Part shown: piece after piece, positions 1 to 8,167 of the stretch
Position numbering within the stretch: the stretch's first letter is position 1
Layout: each line of letters begins with the position of its first letter
Source: Flavobacterium sp.
Lineage (GTDB): Bacteria > Bacteroidota > Bacteroidia > Flavobacteriales > Flavobacteriaceae
NCBI GenBank assembly: GCA_023259675.1
Contig: JALRGT010000033.1
Coordinates: 1-32,010 of the forward strand
DNA length: 32,010 nt
Direction of reading: 5' to 3'
Translations under genes and position numbers: made by a program
Notes under the pieces: generated by a model
Database searches by the model: none
What the model was told of the DNA's origin: nothing
The model's input: the letters and a program-made list of their open reading frames with translations, nothing else

Positions 1-595
1 TGGATTTGCAATGGTTAATACTTTGCTTATCATCATGAGAAAAGTCTCTAATCTTGAAGCATATATCACTTTGCAACATATTGAATTGATGAATATCATT
101 ATTATGATTACTGGTTCTATTGTGGGTGTTGCTTATATTACTGAGTTGTTTATTGCTTGGTATTCTGGAGTGGAGTATGAACAATATGCTTTCTTAAATA
201 GAGCTACAGGACCTTACTGGTGGGCTTACTGGTCGATGATGACTTGTAATGTTTTTTCTCCTCAATTTATGTGGTTTAAAAAACTAAGAACTAGTATTAT
301 GTTCTCTTTCATCATATCTATTGTGGTAAACATCGGAATGTGGTTTGAGCGTTTTGTAATTATTGTAACATCGCTACATAGAGATTACCTTCCATCTTCA
401 TGGACTATGTTCTCTCCAACATTTGTAGATATTGGAATTTTCATCGGAACAATTGGTTTCTTCTTCGTATTGTTTTTATTGTATTCTAGAACATTTCCTG
501 TTATAGCTCAAGCAGAGGTAAAAACAATATTAAAAGCGACTGGAGATAATTACATAAGAGAAAGAGAAGCAAATAAAGATTCACACCATGAGTAA
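1..595 (+). CDS. actC: Alternative complex III subunit ActC (NrfD-like), 3' part
   Basis: This is the C-terminal part of the NrfD/PsrC-like quinol-oxidising membrane subunit of alternative complex III. The frame is open to the left window edge, so the true start is outside; the in-frame ATG at 11 is internal. About 198 residues are visible. They contain several hydrophobic membrane spans and the aromatic stretch GPYWWAYW, followed by long hydrophobic helices and a short charged cytoplasmic tail ending in SHHE. The stop codon lies inside the next gene: actD starts at 588, an 8-base overlap that indicates translational coupling. Family assignment rests on the order NrfD-like, DUF3341, mono-heme lipoprotein, second NrfD-like, coxB, coxA, which is the standard act-cox operon of Flavobacteriaceae. 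ActA (multi-heme) and ActB (Fe-S) would lie just upstream. Confidence 0.9.
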   Translation, partial: GFAMVNTLLIIMRKVSNLEAYITLQHIELMNIIIMITGSIVGVAYITELFIAWYSGVEYEQYAFLNRATGPYWWAYWSMMTCNVFSPQFMWFKKLRTSIMFSFIISIVVNIGMWFERFVIIVTSLHRDYLPSSWTMFSPTFVDIGIFIGTIGFFFVLFLLYSRTFPVIAQAEVKTILKATGDNYIREREANKDSHHE

Positions 596-1112
596 TAAAG
601 TAATATACGCCATTTATAATGACGATGATATATTGATGTCTGCCGTTAAACAAACTAGAGCTGCTCATCATCATATCGAGGAAGTGTTTACTCCATTCCC
701 GGTTCACGGTTTGGATAAAGCAATGGGGATTGCCCCAACAAGATTAGCTATTTGTGCATTCATATATGGTTGCATTGGTATATCCGTAGCAACGGCAATG
801 ATGAATTTTATTATGATTCAGGATTGGCCTCAAGATATTGGTGGTAAACCAAGTTTCAGTTATATTCAAAATATGCCTGCATTTGTGCCTATTATGTTCG
901 AGATGACAGTGTTTTTTGCTGCCCACTTAATGGTTATCACTTTTTACATGAGAAGTAGATTATGGCCTTTCAAAGAAGCAGAGAATCCAGATGTGAGAAC
1001 AACAGATGATCATTTTTTGATGGAAGTGGCTATTAAAGATAATGAGGAAGAATTAGTTTCTTTTTTCAAAAATACAGGAGCTGTAGAAGTTAAAGTAATA
1101 GAAAAGCATTAA
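588..1112 (+). CDS. actD: Alternative complex III subunit ActD (DUF3341)
   Basis: A 174-residue membrane protein of the DUF3341 family, a structural subunit of the menaquinol:cytochrome c oxidoreductase in the inner membrane. The N-terminal 45 residues form a soluble domain (VIYAIYNDDDILMSAV, then a histidine cluster AAHHHIEE). Two membrane helices follow at about residues 52-75 and 102-123, separated by a loop rich in Trp, Pro and Gly. A soluble acidic tail ends the protein. The start overlaps the end of actC by 8 bases and actE begins 7 bases after the stop, so it sits in a tight operon. ActD carries no cofactor in known complexes; a structural role is inferred from the family. Confidence 0.92.
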   Translation: MSNKVIYAIYNDDDILMSAVKQTRAAHHHIEEVFTPFPVHGLDKAMGIAPTRLAICAFIYGCIGISVATAMMNFIMIQDWPQDIGGKPSFSYIQNMPAFVPIMFEMTVFFAAHLMVITFYMRSRLWPFKEAENPDVRTTDDHFLMEVAIKDNEEELVSFFKNTGAVEVKVIEKH

Positions 1113-1119
1113 TCTAGAT

Positions 1120-1665
1120 ATGAAAAGGATATATAAAATAACACTATTATTGGGCATTACTATTTTAGTAGCATCTTGTCATAATAATTCAGCGCCTAAT
1201 TATCAATATTTTCCGAACATGTATGAATCAGTAGGTTATGAAACTTATTCTGAATCAAATGCATTTAAAAATGGAAAAGAAGGGCAACTTCCTGCCGCTG
1301 GAACTATAAACAGAGGTTTTGAGCCTTACGAATATGAAAATTCTACAGCTGGTTATGAATTGGCAAAAGCTAATTTAAAATCTCCTTTGGATTCAGTTGA
1401 CAGAAATTCTGGAAAAGGAAAAGAACTATATGATATTTATTGCATCAGTTGTCATGGTTCTACTGGTAACGGTAAAGGTAAATTAGTAGAAAGAGAAAAG
1501 TTTCTTGGTGTGCCAAGTTATAAAGATAGAGTAATAACTGAAGGAAGTATCTTTCATGTTGAAACCTTTGGTTTAAACGCTATGGGTTCTCATGCTAACC
1601 AATTAAGTACACACGAACGTTGGTTAGTTGCTGACTATGTTTTAAAACTAAAAAGCCAATTATAA
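1120..1665 (+). CDS. actE: Alternative complex III mono-heme cytochrome c lipoprotein ActE
   Basis: A 181-residue mono-heme cytochrome c that should be anchored to the outer face of the inner membrane as a lipoprotein. The N-terminus is a lipoprotein signal peptide with a lipobox ending at Cys20 (VASC). The only heme-binding motif is CISCH at residues 108-112, followed by the GSTGNGKG loop typical of class I cytochromes c. A Met in GLNAMGSH near residue 155 is the probable distal heme ligand. The C-terminal helix (WLVADYVLKL) is also typical. The length and lipoprotein anchor fit ActE, which receives electrons from ActA/ActB and passes them on to the oxidase. It lies between actD and actF in the same operon. 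Confidence 0.93.
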   Translation: MKRIYKITLLLGITILVASCHNNSAPNYQYFPNMYESVGYETYSESNAFKNGKEGQLPAAGTINRGFEPYEYENSTAGYELAKANLKSPLDSVDRNSGKGKELYDIYCISCHGSTGNGKGKLVEREKFLGVPSYKDRVITEGSIFHVETFGLNAMGSHANQLSTHERWLVADYVLKLKSQL

Positions 1666-1692
1666 TTGTTGAACAAACTGATCGTAATAGAT

Positions 1693-3045
1693 ATGTATAC
1701 ATTTTCAAATAAATTAAAAACTTTTTCTTTAATCTTAATGGCAATTGGTCTATTAGGGATAGGTTATGGTTTTTATAGTGCTCCTAAAGATATTCATGAA
1801 GTTGAAAATCTTTTAGCGGCAGAGAGTCATGGAGGTCATGGGGCTGTAAATGAGGAAGAAACTAAATCTTCAGAAGAAGCTCACTCAACCGAAGCTAAAA
1901 ATGCTGATGTTGAAGAAGCTCAAGAAGTGGCTGAACACAACGAACATTTAACACATGTTTTAAACCAATTACAAAATAAGCCTTGGGCTGCCTTGTATGT
2001 AGCTTGTATTTTCTTCATGCTTATCGCAATGGGAGTTTTAGCTTTCTATGCAATTCAACAAGTGGCACAAGCAGGATGGTCTCCAGTGTTATTTAGAGTA
2101 ATGCAAGGAATTACAGCTTATTTACCATATGGTTCTGTTATATTTTTTATCATTTTAATATTGTGTGGTTTACATTTTAACCATTTGTTCATTTGGTTAG
2201 ATCCTGAAGTAGTTGCTCATGATGAGCTTATAGCCGGAAAATCTGGATATTTGAATTTCCCGTTTTGGATTGCTAGAGCTGCCATATTTTTAATTGGATG
2301 GAACTTATACAGATATTATTCTGCTAAAAACTGTTTAGCGCAAGATGAAGCTACGGATAATACCTTCTACAAAAAGAATTTTAAGATGACTGCTGGTTTT
2401 TTAGTTTTCTTTATTGTAACAGAATCTATCATGTCTTGGGATTGGATTATGTCAATTGATCCACACTGGTTTAGTACATTGTTTGGATGGTATGTATTTG
2501 CAAGTTTCTTTGTTAGTGGAATCACTATGATTACAATGGTTACGTTATATTTGAAATCAAGAGGTTATTTAGAGTTTGTTAATACAAGCCACATACATGA
2601 TTTAGCTAAATTTATGTTCGGAATTAGTATTTTTTGGACTTATTTATGGTTCTCACAATTCATGTTAATATGGTATGCTGATATTCCTGAAGAGATTACC
2701 TATTTTGTAACTAGAATTCAATTATACAATCTTCCTTTCTTTGGTGCTGTAGTTATGAATTTCCTTTTTCCAATATTGATTTTGATAAATACAGATTTCA
2801 AAAGAATCTCTTGGATTTTGGTTATGGCGGGTATTGTAATTTTATCAGGTCATTATATTGATTTCTTTAATATGATTATGCCAGGAACCGTTGGTGATAG
2901 ATGGTTTATAGGGATTCCTGAAATTTCATCCGTTCTTTTCTTCTTAGGGTTATTTATTTATGCTGTGTTCACAGCTTTGTCTAAAGCTCCTTTGTTGCCA
3001 AAAAGAAATCCATATATAGAAGAAAGTAAACATTTTCATTATTAA
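1693..3045 (+). CDS. actF: Alternative complex III subunit ActF (quinol:cytochrome c oxidoreductase membrane subunit)
   Basis: A 450-residue polytopic membrane protein, the second large NrfD-like integral subunit of alternative complex III. I chose the ATG at 1693, giving MYTFSNKLK, over the in-frame TTG at 1666 that abuts the actE stop. The ATG gives a normal N-terminus directly before the first helix. TM1 covers about residues 14-32. It is followed by an unusual acidic, histidine-bearing loop of about 50 residues (SHGGHGAVNEEE and onward). About nine more membrane helices follow, including the segment ESIMSWDWIMSIDPHW. The protein ends in a short basic tail. Identification uses the operon position and this conserved segment. 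The gap of 19 bases to coxB supports cotranscription. Confidence 0.92.
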   Translation: MYTFSNKLKTFSLILMAIGLLGIGYGFYSAPKDIHEVENLLAAESHGGHGAVNEEETKSSEEAHSTEAKNADVEEAQEVAEHNEHLTHVLNQLQNKPWAALYVACIFFMLIAMGVLAFYAIQQVAQAGWSPVLFRVMQGITAYLPYGSVIFFIILILCGLHFNHLFIWLDPEVVAHDELIAGKSGYLNFPFWIARAAIFLIGWNLYRYYSAKNCLAQDEATDNTFYKKNFKMTAGFLVFFIVTESIMSWDWIMSIDPHWFSTLFGWYVFASFFVSGITMITMVTLYLKSRGYLEFVNTSHIHDLAKFMFGISIFWTYLWFSQFMLIWYADIPEEITYFVTRIQLYNLPFFGAVVMNFLFPILILINTDFKRISWILVMAGIVILSGHYIDFFNMIMPGTVGDRWFIGIPEISSVLFFLGLFIYAVFTALSKAPLLPKRNPYIEESKHFHY

Positions 3046-3064
3046 TATTTAAAGAGATAAACAG

Positions 3065-4213
3065 ATGACAAGTTTGTTGGTAATTATAGTTTTAGTTTTA
3101 TTGGCTGTTGCTTTGTGGCAATTGACGAAAATTTTTGATCTTACTCAAGTTGGATCAGGTTCGGACAATTCTCAAGTTGCAACCGATAATGATAATAATG
3201 TTCAGGGTTATTTGATGTTTGGTTTTTTAGCCTTCATATACATCTTCACTATATATGGTTTGTATACTTGGGGAGGTTTGGTTCTTCATACTCCAGCATC
3301 TGAACATGGTGCGCAGGTAGATAATTTGATGAATATTACGTGGGTTTTAATTTTCACTGTTCAAGCAATTACTCAGGTGTTACTTCACTATTTTGCTTTT
3401 AAATATAGAGGGAAGAAAGAGCAAAAAGCATTATATTTTGCAGATAATAATAAATTAGAGGCTATCTGGAGTGTTATTCCTGCGGTTGTTTTGGCTGGTT
3501 TGATTCTTTACGGATTGTATGCATGGACAAACATAATGTTTGTTGATGAAGAGGAAGAGACAGTCGTTATTGAATTATATGCTCAGCAATTTAAATGGAC
3601 TGCAAGATATGCAGGTGAAGACAATGTTTTAGGTAAAGCAAATGTTCGTTTAATTGAAGGTATTAATACTTTAGGTGTTGATTTAGCTGATCCTTATTCT
3701 CAAGATGATATTGTAGTTTCTGAATTGCATATACCAAAAGGGAAAAAGATACATTTCAAAATGCGTTCTCAGGATGTTCTGCACTCCGCTTATTTTCCAC
3801 ATTTTAGAGCACAAATGAACTGTGTTCCGGGTATGGTTACTGAATTTGCTTTCGAGCCAATTTATACTACAGCAGAATATAGAGAGTTACCTTATATGGT
3901 TGAAAAGGTTTCTAAAATTAATGCTGTTAGAGCTAAGAAAAGCATCGATTTAGTTGCTAAAGGTGAATCACCTTTAGATCCTTATACTTTTGACTATTTA
4001 TTACTTTGTAATAAAATTTGTGGAGCTTCTCATTATAACATGCAAATGAAAGTTATAGTTGATTCTCCAGAAGATTATAAAAAATGGTTAAGTGAGCAAT
4101 CTACTTTGGTGAAAGAAGTAAAAGCATCTACTGAATCTGCTGCTCCGGTTGAAGGAATGGATTCAATTAACGCAAATGATACGGCAGCTGTTTCTAAAAT
4201 TGCCATGAAATAA
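3065..4213 (+). CDS. coxB: Cytochrome c oxidase subunit II
   Basis: A 382-residue subunit II of the heme-copper oxidase. It takes electrons from cytochrome c at the dinuclear CuA site. CuA ligands are visible: His240 (VLHSAYFPHF), Cys315 and Cys319 (CNKIC), His323 and Met326. The usual Glu between the cysteines is replaced by Lys317; that residue binds through its main-chain carbonyl, so the site should still form. The N-terminus has about four hydrophobic helices (near 2-20, 48-70, 88-110, 132-156) rather than the usual two. The protein ends in an Ala/Ser/Glu-rich tail after residue 350. Subunit I follows after 28 bases. Confidence 0.95.
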   Translation: MTSLLVIIVLVLLAVALWQLTKIFDLTQVGSGSDNSQVATDNDNNVQGYLMFGFLAFIYIFTIYGLYTWGGLVLHTPASEHGAQVDNLMNITWVLIFTVQAITQVLLHYFAFKYRGKKEQKALYFADNNKLEAIWSVIPAVVLAGLILYGLYAWTNIMFVDEEEETVVIELYAQQFKWTARYAGEDNVLGKANVRLIEGINTLGVDLADPYSQDDIVVSELHIPKGKKIHFKMRSQDVLHSAYFPHFRAQMNCVPGMVTEFAFEPIYTTAEYRELPYMVEKVSKINAVRAKKSIDLVAKGESPLDPYTFDYLLLCNKICGASHYNMQMKVIVDSPEDYKKWLSEQSTLVKEVKASTESAAPVEGMDSINANDTAAVSKIAMK

Positions 4214-4241
4214 TTATTAAGAAAATTTAAAGTATACAAAT

Positions 4242-6038
4242 ATGTCAGCAGAAGGTCACGATCACGGACACGATCACGAACACGAACATCACCATAAAGA
4301 CACTTTCATTACTAAATATATTTTTAGTATTGATCACAAAATGATTGCTAAACAATACCTTATTACGGGTATTATAATGGGGATTATTGGTGTAGGTATG
4401 TCTATGCTTTTTAGAATGCAATTAGCATGGCCAGAAGAATCATTTAAAATATTTAATGTTTTACTTGGTGATAAATTTGCTCCTGATGGTGTAATGGCAA
4501 ATGATATTTATCTAGCTTTAGTTACCATACACGGAACCATAATGGTATTCTTTGTACTTACCGCAGGGTTAAGTGGTACTTTTAGTAATTTACTAATTCC
4601 ACTCCAAATTGGTGCTAGAGATATGGCATCTGGTTTTATGAACATGATTTCTTATTGGTTATTCTTTTTATCAAGTATAATCATGATTTGTTCTTTATTT
4701 GTTGAAGCTGGACCAGCTTCTGCAGGTTGGACAATCTATCCTCCTTTGAGTGCTCTACCACAAGCGATTCCAGGTTCTGGTATGGGTATGACTCTTTGGT
4801 TGGTTTCTATGGCTATATTTATTGCGTCTTCATTAATGGGGTCTTTAAATTATGTCGTAACTGTAATTAACCTTAGAACAAAAGGAATGTCAATGACAAG
4901 ATTGCCACTTACCATTTGGGCTTTCTTTGTAACAGCTATTATTGGTATTGTTTCTTTCCCGGTATTATTATCAGCGGCTTTATTATTGATTTTTGATAGA
5001 AGTTTTGGAACATCATTCTTCTTGTCTGATATCTACATTGCTGGAGAAGTATTACATTATCAAGGTGGTTCTCCGGTTTTATTTGAACATTTATTCTGGT
5101 TCTTAGGACACCCGGAAGTATATATTGTATTATTACCGGCTTTAGGTATTACATCTGAAATTATTGCGACTAATTCTCGTAAACCAATTTTTGGATACAG
5201 AGCGATGATTATGTCTATTCTTGCAATAGCATTTTTATCAACTATTGTTTGGGGTCACCATATGTTTATTTCAGGAATGAATCCGTTCTTGGGATCTGTG
5301 TTTACCTTTACTACTTTATTAATTGCAATTCCATCTGCAGTAAAAGCGTTTAACTATATTACAACGCTTTGGAAAGGTAATTTACAGTTGAATCCTGCCA
5401 TGTTGTTTTCTATTGGTTTGGTTTCTACATTTATTACTGGTGGATTAACAGGAATTATTCTTGGAGATAGTACACTGGATATTAACGTTCACGATACGTA
5501 TTTCGTTGTTGCTCACTTTCACTTAGTAATGGGTATTTCTGCTCTTTACGGAATGTTTGCAGGAATCTATCACTGGTTTCCAAAAATGTTCGGAAGAATG
5601 TTGAATAAAAACTTAGGTTATGTTCACTTTTGGGTAACTGCAATCTGTGCTTACGGAGTTTTCTTCCCAATGCACTTTATTGGATTGGCAGGTTTACCAA
5701 GACGTTATTATACCAATACAAACTTCCCGTTATTTGATGATTTACAAAACGTAAATGTATTGATTACAACTTTTGCTTTGATTGGTGGAGCTTTCCAATT
5801 AGTGTTTTTGTATAACTTTTTCATTAGTATTTTCTACGGTAAGAAAGCAGTGCAAAACCCATGGAAATCTAATACACTTGAATGGACGGCACCTGTTGAG
5901 CATATGCACGGTAACTGGCCGGGAGAAATTCCAGAAGTACACCGTTGGCCATATGATTATAGCAATCCAGGACATGATGAAGATTTCGTTCCTCAAAATG
6001 TACCAATGAAACCGGGTGAAGAAGTTTTACATCACTAG
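4242..6038 (+). CDS. coxA: Cytochrome c oxidase subunit I (aa3-type)
   Basis: A 598-residue catalytic subunit of a proton-pumping heme-copper oxidase with about 12 membrane helices. All metal ligands are present: His97 and His427 for low-spin heme a, His425 for heme a3, and His290, His339 and His340 for CuB. The HPEVY motif at 290-294 gives the Tyr cross-linked to His290 and marks an A-family enzyme. The first 20 residues are an unusual His/Asp/Glu tail (GHDHGHDHEHEHHHK) that could bind metal. It is the last gene of the act-cox operon and is followed by a clear rho-independent terminator at 6054-6085. Subunit III and heme O synthase are encoded at the other end of the window. Confidence 0.97.
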   Translation: MSAEGHDHGHDHEHEHHHKDTFITKYIFSIDHKMIAKQYLITGIIMGIIGVGMSMLFRMQLAWPEESFKIFNVLLGDKFAPDGVMANDIYLALVTIHGTIMVFFVLTAGLSGTFSNLLIPLQIGARDMASGFMNMISYWLFFLSSIIMICSLFVEAGPASAGWTIYPPLSALPQAIPGSGMGMTLWLVSMAIFIASSLMGSLNYVVTVINLRTKGMSMTRLPLTIWAFFVTAIIGIVSFPVLLSAALLLIFDRSFGTSFFLSDIYIAGEVLHYQGGSPVLFEHLFWFLGHPEVYIVLLPALGITSEIIATNSRKPIFGYRAMIMSILAIAFLSTIVWGHHMFISGMNPFLGSVFTFTTLLIAIPSAVKAFNYITTLWKGNLQLNPAMLFSIGLVSTFITGGLTGIILGDSTLDINVHDTYFVVAHFHLVMGISALYGMFAGIYHWFPKMFGRMLNKNLGYVHFWVTAICAYGVFFPMHFIGLAGLPRRYYTNTNFPLFDDLQNVNVLITTFALIGGAFQLVFLYNFFISIFYGKKAVQNPWKSNTLEWTAPVEHMHGNWPGEIPEVHRWPYDYSNPGHDEDFVPQNVPMKPGEEVLHH

Positions 6039-6053
6039 TTTTAAAATATATTT

Positions 6054-6085
6054 AAAAATGCCTTTCTAATCAGAAAGGCATTTTT
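6054..6085 (+). terminator. Rho-independent terminator after coxA
   Basis: A perfect 14-bp inverted repeat: arms 6054-6067 and 6072-6085 with the loop AATC. The core is GCCTTTCT/AGAAAGGC, flanked by A and T runs, so it can act in both directions. It ends the act-cox operon 15 bases after the coxA stop and insulates ruvB. Confidence 0.92.
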
Positions 6086-6105
6086 ATTTACTTATAACTT
6101 TATCT

Positions 6106-6113
6106 TATCTTTG
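6106..6113 (+). promoter_or_regulatory. Bacteroidetes -7 box of ruvB (TATCTTTG)
   Basis: TATCTTTG matches the Bacteroidetes sigma-A -7 consensus TAnnTTTG. It ends only 4 bases before the ruvB ATG, so the transcript is likely leaderless or nearly so. No good -33 TTG is visible at the usual distance. Confidence 0.6.
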
Positions 6114-6117
6114 TGGC

Positions 6118-7143
6118 ATGAACGAAAATTTAGATCCAACTACTACTGGTTATAATTCGGAAGAATTTGATTTTGAGAAAAAATTGAGACCCTTGTCATT
6201 TGATGATTTTGCGGGTCAAGATCAAATATTAGAAAATCTTAAAGTATTCGTTCAGGCAGCTAATCAAAGAAATGAAGCTTTAGATCATACATTGTTTCAC
6301 GGGCCTCCTGGTCTTGGGAAAACAACGTTGGCTAATATTTTGGCCAATGAATTGAATGTAGGGATCAAAATCACTTCGGGCCCCGTTTTAGATAAGCCAG
6401 GTGATTTGGCTGGTCTATTGACCAATCTGGAGGAAAGGGACGTTTTATTCATTGATGAAATTCATCGTTTGAGTCCAATTGTTGAAGAGTATTTATACTC
6501 GGCGATGGAAGATTTCAAAATTGATATCATGATTGAATCAGGGCCTAATGCCCGAACCGTTCAGATAAATTTGAATCCATTTACATTGATTGGCGCGACA
6601 ACTCGTTCCGGTCTTCTTACAGCTCCAATGCGTGCTCGTTTTGGGATTTCCTCCCGCTTACAATATTATACCACTGAATTGTTAACTTCAATTGTAGAAA
6701 GAAGTTCAGATATTCTAAAAATGCCTATCACTTATGAAGCGGCAATAGAAATAGCCGGTAGAAGTAGGGGTACACCACGTATCGCCAATGCACTTTTGCG
6801 CCGTGTTCGTGATTTTGCCCAAATAAAAGGGAATGGTACCATTGATATCGAGATTTCCCGATACGCTTTAAAGGCACTTAATGTAGATGCTCATGGCTTA
6901 GATGAAATGGATAACAAAATTCTAAATACTATTATTGATAAATTCAAGGGTGGTCCGGTAGGTTTGTCTACTCTGGCAACAGCCGTTTCTGAAAGTAGCG
7001 AAACTATCGAGGAAGTTTATGAGCCTTTTCTTATTCAAGAAGGATTTATCATGCGAACGCCCAGAGGTAGAGAAGTTACCGATAAAGCATATAAGCATCT
7101 TGGGAAGATCAATTCGAATATTCAAAAAGGTTTGTTTGAGTAA
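6118..7143 (+). CDS. ruvB: Holliday junction branch migration helicase RuvB
   Basis: A 341-residue AAA+ ATPase that drives branch migration of Holliday junctions with RuvA. The Walker A motif GPPGLGKTT is at residues 62-70 and Walker B LFIDEIH at 110-116. The RuvB signature [18 protein letters not shown] at 159-176 carries the sensor and arginine-finger region. The C-terminal winged-helix domain starts near residue 260 and contains [10 protein letters not shown] and a TPRGR motif. The length is usual for the family. The gene stands alone between the coxA terminator and queG. Its partner ruvA lies at 18537-19118, so the two are not in one operon. Confidence 0.98.
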   Translation: MNENLDPTTTGYNSEEFDFEKKLRPLSFDDFAGQDQILENLKVFVQAANQRNEALDHTLFHGPPGLGKTTLANILANELNVGIKITSGPVLDKPGDLAGLLTNLEERDVLFIDEIHRLSPIVEEYLYSAMEDFKIDIMIESGPNARTVQINLNPFTLIGATTRSGLLTAPMRARFGISSRLQYYTTELLTSIVERSSDILKMPITYEAAIEIAGRSRGTPRIANALLRRVRDFAQIKGNGTIDIEISRYALKALNVDAHGLDEMDNKILNTIIDKFKGGPVGLSTLATAVSESSETIEEVYEPFLIQEGFIMRTPRGREVTDKAYKHLGKINSNIQKGLFE

Positions 7144-7149
7144 TTTTTG

Positions 7150-7222
7150 AAGCTTTTCCTGCTGTCCGTTATATCTATTTTGGCGAACACCGCCATAATA
7201 GGATGTCACTTCCATCAGGGCT
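7150..7222 (+). ncRNA. Structured intergenic element, resembling the Flavo-1 RNA motif
   Basis: The ruvB-queG spacer has a nested fold. AGC 7151-7153 can pair with GCT 7220-7222, CCTG 7158-7161 with CAGG 7216-7219, and TCC 7165-7167 with GGA 7201-7203. A 5-bp hairpin sits inside: TGGCG 7181-7185, loop AACAC, CGCCA 7191-7195. The outer words TTTTCCTGCTGTCCG and CCATCAGGGCTA resemble, from memory, an intergenic motif dispersed through Flavobacteria, possibly the one described as Flavo-1. The pairing is seen directly; the family name is a recollection and not verified. It has no T-tract, so it is not a standard terminator. It ends 9 to 27 bases before the possible noncanonical queG starts. Confidence 0.5.
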
Positions 7223-7305
7223 AAAATACAATTGTAAATTACAACGTTATATTTAAAACAACACATACACAATTTATAAAATCCGAAGCCAAACGTCTCG
7301 GCTTT

Positions 7306-8166
7306 TTGTCATGTGGTATTTCTAAAGCTGGTTTTTTAGAAGAAGAAGCGCCACGATTGGAAAATTGGTTGAGCAAAAATAGAAATGGAACCATGTCTTA
7401 CATGGAAAATAATTTTGACAAACGTTTAAATCCAACCTTGTTGGTTGATGATTCCAAAAGCGTGGTATCTCTTTTATTAAATTATTATCCCAGTGAATTA
7501 CAAAATCCAGATTCTTTTAAGATATCTAAATACGCCTACGGAGAAGATTATCACTTTGTGATTAAAGAAAAACTCAAAGAATTACTTTTCTCCATTCAAG
7601 AAAAAATCGGCGATGTTTCAGGTCGTGTTTTTGTAGATTCTGCTCCTGTGTTGGATAAAGCATGGGCTGCCAAAAGTGGTCTAGGGTGGATTGGTAAAAA
7701 TAGTAATCTATTGACCCAAAAAGTAGGTTCGTTTTATTTTATTGCGGAACTAATTATTGACTTGGAATTGGACTACGATAATCCCACGACCGATCATTGT
7801 GGAACCTGTACGGCTTGCATTGATGCTTGTCCTACAGAGGCAATTGTATCACCCTATATCGTAGACGGAAGCAAGTGTATTTCCTATTTTACAATCGAAC
7901 TTAAAGAAAGTATTCCCCAAGAGATGAAAGGGAAGTTTGATGATTGGGCTTTTGGTTGTGACGTATGTCAGGATGTTTGTCCTTGGAACAAGTTTTCAAA
8001 ACCCCATAACGAACCGTTGTTTAATCCTAAACCGGAATTGCTTTCATTTTCAAAAAAAGATTGGAAAGAAATCACCGAAGAAACATTTAGAGTGGTTTTC
8101 AAAAATTCTGCCATCAAAAGAACCAAATTTGAAGGTCTTAAGAGAAATATTAATTTCCTTGAATAA
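7306..8166 (+). CDS. queG: Epoxyqueuosine reductase QueG
   Basis: QueG is a cobalamin- and Fe-S-dependent enzyme that reduces epoxyqueuosine to queuosine in tRNA, the last step of the pathway. Counting from the TTG at 7306, two [4Fe-4S] clusters are supported by Cys165, 168, 171 and 175 ([13 protein letters not shown]) and by Cys191, 218, 221 and 225 ([10 protein letters not shown]). The DSAPVLDK segment at 111-118 and GLGWIGKN at 126-132 are family hallmarks. 7306 is the first ATG/GTG/TTG codon of the frame. However, the frame upstream encodes [11 protein letters not shown] directly before LSCGIS, which looks like the normal QueG N-terminus. The real start therefore probably lies at a non-standard codon such as ATA 7249 or ATT 7231. 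The frame closes upstream at TAA 7222-7224. The 3' end is 1 base from the lacI end, tail to tail. Confidence 0.9.
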   Translation: MSCGISKAGFLEEEAPRLENWLSKNRNGTMSYMENNFDKRLNPTLLVDDSKSVVSLLLNYYPSELQNPDSFKISKYAYGEDYHFVIKEKLKELLFSIQEKIGDVSGRVFVDSAPVLDKAWAAKSGLGWIGKNSNLLTQKVGSFYFIAELIIDLELDYDNPTTDHCGTCTACIDACPTEAIVSPYIVDGSKCISYFTIELKESIPQEMKGKFDDWAFGCDVCQDVCPWNKFSKPHNEPLFNPKPELLSFSKKDWKEITEETFRVVFKNSAIKRTKFEGLKRNINFLE

Positions 8167-8167
8167 T

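Noticed and set aside
4254..4298. Short CACGATCACGGACAC-type repeats as a repeat array
   Set aside because: They simply encode the His/Asp-rich N-terminus of CoxA.
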